NCBI GenBank assembly: GCA_030445875.1
Contig: JASUSX010000119.1
Location: 1 to 6,983 of the forward strand
Source of the DNA: Clostridia bacterium
GTDB taxonomy: Bacteria > Bacillota > DSM-521 > Neomoorellales > Neomoorellaceae
Direction of reading: 5' to 3'
Length of the DNA stretch: 6,983 bases
Shown here: piece after piece, positions 6,279 to 6,983 of the stretch
Position numbering within the stretch: position 1 is the stretch's first letter
Layout of the letters: every line of letters starts with the position of its first letter
Notes under the pieces: generated by a model
Told to the model about the DNA's origin: nothing
The model's input: only the letters and a program-made list of their open reading frames with translations
Database searches by the model: none
Translations under genes and position numbers: made by a program

Positions 6279-6515
6279 TCAATGGAACACTTTATTCAAG
6301 CGGTTTTCGTCAAACCCGACAATCACCTGGCCGTTGACGACCAGGGTGGGCACAGCCATAATACCCCGGTTGCGCCGGCGCAGTTCCTCCATAGCCCCGT
6401 CATCGGTGCTGATATCCTTTTCTTCGTATTGAATACCTTGCTGGGAAAGATACTCTTTCACCGAAACACAGGCGGGTCAGGTCGGTGTCGTGTAGACGAC
6501 AACATTATTCGGCAT
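6279..6515 (-). CDS. Glutaredoxin-like selenoprotein with a UxxC active site (in-frame TGA)
   Basis: Read from ATG at 6515 (GGAGG 8 nt upstream), the frame gives MPNNVVVYTTPT, then TGA at 6479-6477, then PACVSVKEYLSQQGI and onward to a final TGA at 6279, for 78 residues in all. This matches the glutaredoxin/NrdH family along its length. The first strand is VVVYTTPT, the redox motif is U13-P-A-C16 in place of CxxC, the cis-proline motif is AVPTLVV (54-60), and NGQVIVGFD (61-69) follows. TGA falls exactly at the nucleophilic cysteine, the hallmark of selenocysteine substitution. UxxC glutaredoxin-like selenoproteins are known in clostridia. It would be a cytoplasmic thiol-disulfide oxidoreductase with higher nucleophilicity than a Cys form; the electron donor and partner are unknown. 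The alternative is a nonsense-mutated gene, but every other motif, start, ribosome binding site and terminator is intact. A caller ignoring Sec would start at GTG 6461 and lose the active site. Confidence 0.88.
6445..6479 (-). promoter_or_regulatory. Candidate bacterial SECIS element
   Basis: On the minus strand, 22 nt after the TGA, GAAAG (6459-6455) pairs perfectly with CTTTC (6449-6445) around the 5-nt loop AGTAT, which has G at its second position. This agrees with general bacterial SECIS rules: a small apical loop with G in the first two positions, placed roughly 16-37 nt from UGA. A competing fold, TTTC-GGT-GAAA (6466-6456), has a GGU loop only 14 nt from the TGA. The two share bases, so only one can form. 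Confidence 0.6.
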
Positions 6516-6567
6516 GGGGTTTACCTCCCGGGAGAGTTTTTTCTTAGTCTGCCTGGATGGCAAAGTT

Positions 6568-6596
6568 ATTATGCTCTGCCCGGCGCCGGGAGTGCA
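6568..6596 (-). promoter_or_regulatory. Possible promoter of the glutaredoxin-like gene with a palindromic spacer
   Basis: On the minus strand a -10-like CATAAT (6573-6568) lies 17 nt after a poor -35 candidate TGCACT (6596-6591). The spacer contains CCCGGCGCCGGG (6579-6590), a perfect 12-bp palindrome. A start near 6561 would give a leader of about 45 nt. The weak -35 with a symmetrical spacer suggests an activator or repressor site, but the element is only a pattern match. Confidence 0.35.
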
Positions 6597-6615
6597 GCCT
6601 TATCCTATATATCCT

Positions 6616-6641
6616 GCTAGCCCAAAAATTTACGGGCTAGC
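6616..6641 (-). other. Inverted repeat directly after the aminotransferase stop
   Basis: GCTAGCCC (6616-6623) and GGGCTAGC (6634-6641) form a perfect 8-bp stem around a 10-nt A/T-rich loop, touching the TAG stop at 6642-6644. On the minus strand no T-run follows (AGGATATATAGG), so it is a poor intrinsic terminator. It may protect the 3' end of the mRNA or terminate incompletely. Confidence 0.5.
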
Positions 6642-6983
6642 CTACTTACGTTTAAAAAGGGAGCCCAGGGCGGTCTTAGCGCTGCTTAAAGTAACGCCAA
6701 TAAAGCCCAGACCATGTAAAATGGCTTCCAGGGCCGCCAGCACCTGTTCAATCTCTTCCTTAGCCACAACCAGAGGCGGTTCCAGGCGGATGACATTGGG
6801 GTTATTTAATGTGTAGGCGGTAATGATCTGGTGTTTATTCATCAGTTCCCCGGCTACCAGGGAGCCGAAATACTCCCCGGCCAGTTCATTCACCCTGCCG
6901 CGGGTAAGTTTATCCAGCCACCCGCCCACCGGCTGGTTAAACTCCAGGCCGATGATGAGCCCGCGGCCGCGGACGTCTTTAAT
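6642..6983 (-). CDS. Class III PLP-dependent aminotransferase, C-terminal part (5' end beyond the window)
   Basis: The open frame enters from the right edge and supplies 113 C-terminal residues to TAG at 6642. IKDVRGRGLIIGLEF at the edge and NNPNVIRLEPPLVVAKEEIEQVLAALEAIL later are the characteristic end of class III (ornithine/acetylornithine/putrescine/GABA-type) aminotransferases; the RLEPPL segment is near-invariant there. These PLP enzymes move an amino group between an omega-amine or amino acid and a 2-oxo acid in the cytoplasm. The catalytic lysine lies upstream, outside the window, so the substrate cannot be judged. The final 24 or so residues, HGLGFIGVTLSSAKTALGS then a basic end, extend past the usual fold end and could be an extra helix. 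The gene precedes the glutaredoxin-like gene by 126 nt with a hairpin between, so the two may or may not share a transcript. Confidence 0.88.
   Translation of the reverse strand: MKDVRGRGLIIGLEFNQPVGGWLDKLTRGRVNELAGEYFGSLVAGELMNKHQIITAYTLNNPNVIRLEPPLVVAKEEIEQVLAALEAILHGLGFIGVTLSSAKTALGSLFKRK

Noticed and set aside
6279..6461. Short 60-codon glutaredoxin fragment starting at GTG 6461
   Set aside because: It lacks the redox motif and first strand of the fold. The frame continues upstream through TGA to a well-placed ATG at 6515 and restores a complete domain.
6477..6479. TGA as a simple nonsense mutation or sequencing error
   Set aside because: Its position exactly at the catalytic Cys codon, the intact remainder of the gene and the hairpin downstream make selenocysteine more likely. 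Not fully excluded without genome context.
1..6983. CRISPR arrays, insertion sequences, tRNA or rRNA genes
   Set aside because: I looked on both strands and saw no repeat-spacer pattern, transposase motifs, terminal inverted repeats, or recognisable tRNA or rRNA sequence.

Overview
The window looks like a GC-rich, spore-forming, probably anaerobic Firmicute, most like Moorella or a relative. The signs are paired spore-coat genes, frequent GTG and TTG starts with strong AGGAGG-type ribosome binding sites, and a probable selenocysteine codon. The genus is an inference from gene content and protein style, since no search was possible. Every supported gene lies on the minus strand, so the text below follows transcription from right (6983) to left (1).

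Right end (6983-6279): the C-terminal part of a class III PLP-dependent aminotransferase ends at 6642, directly against an 8-bp inverted repeat. A 78-residue glutaredoxin-like gene follows (6515-6279). Its redox motif reads U-P-A-C, with an in-frame TGA at 6479-6477 where glutaredoxins have the first cysteine. The second cysteine, cis-proline and GFD motifs are intact, and a SECIS-like hairpin lies just downstream of the TGA. This is the most notable feature of the window; an automated caller would truncate it or miss it. A rho-independent terminator closes the unit.

Middle (6278-5449): a two-gene sporulation unit encodes a 66-residue coat-type helical protein and a 115-residue CotF-like protein with a Gln-rich and then Gly/Met-rich tail. 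It ends at a strong, roughly symmetrical terminator. A gene-free stretch of about 330 bp separates it from the next unit and holds that terminator, a 20-bp imperfect palindrome and a possible extended -10 promoter.

Left part (5177-1): a tightly packed six-gene unit. The order is an IclR-family regulator, a divergent NadC-like barrel protein, a MoCF_BD (molybdopterin-binding-like) protein with an unrecognised N-terminal domain, 2-keto-4-pentenoate hydratase, acylating acetaldehyde dehydrogenase, and 4-hydroxy-2-oxovalerate aldolase, which runs off the window. The last three form the classical lower meta-cleavage route: 2-hydroxypenta-2,4-dienoate to 4-hydroxy-2-oxovalerate to pyruvate plus acetaldehyde to acetyl-CoA. 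No ring-cleavage dioxygenase is visible. With the NadC-like and MoCF_BD genes alongside, the unit may handle a different upstream substrate without oxygen, but that substrate cannot be read from this window.
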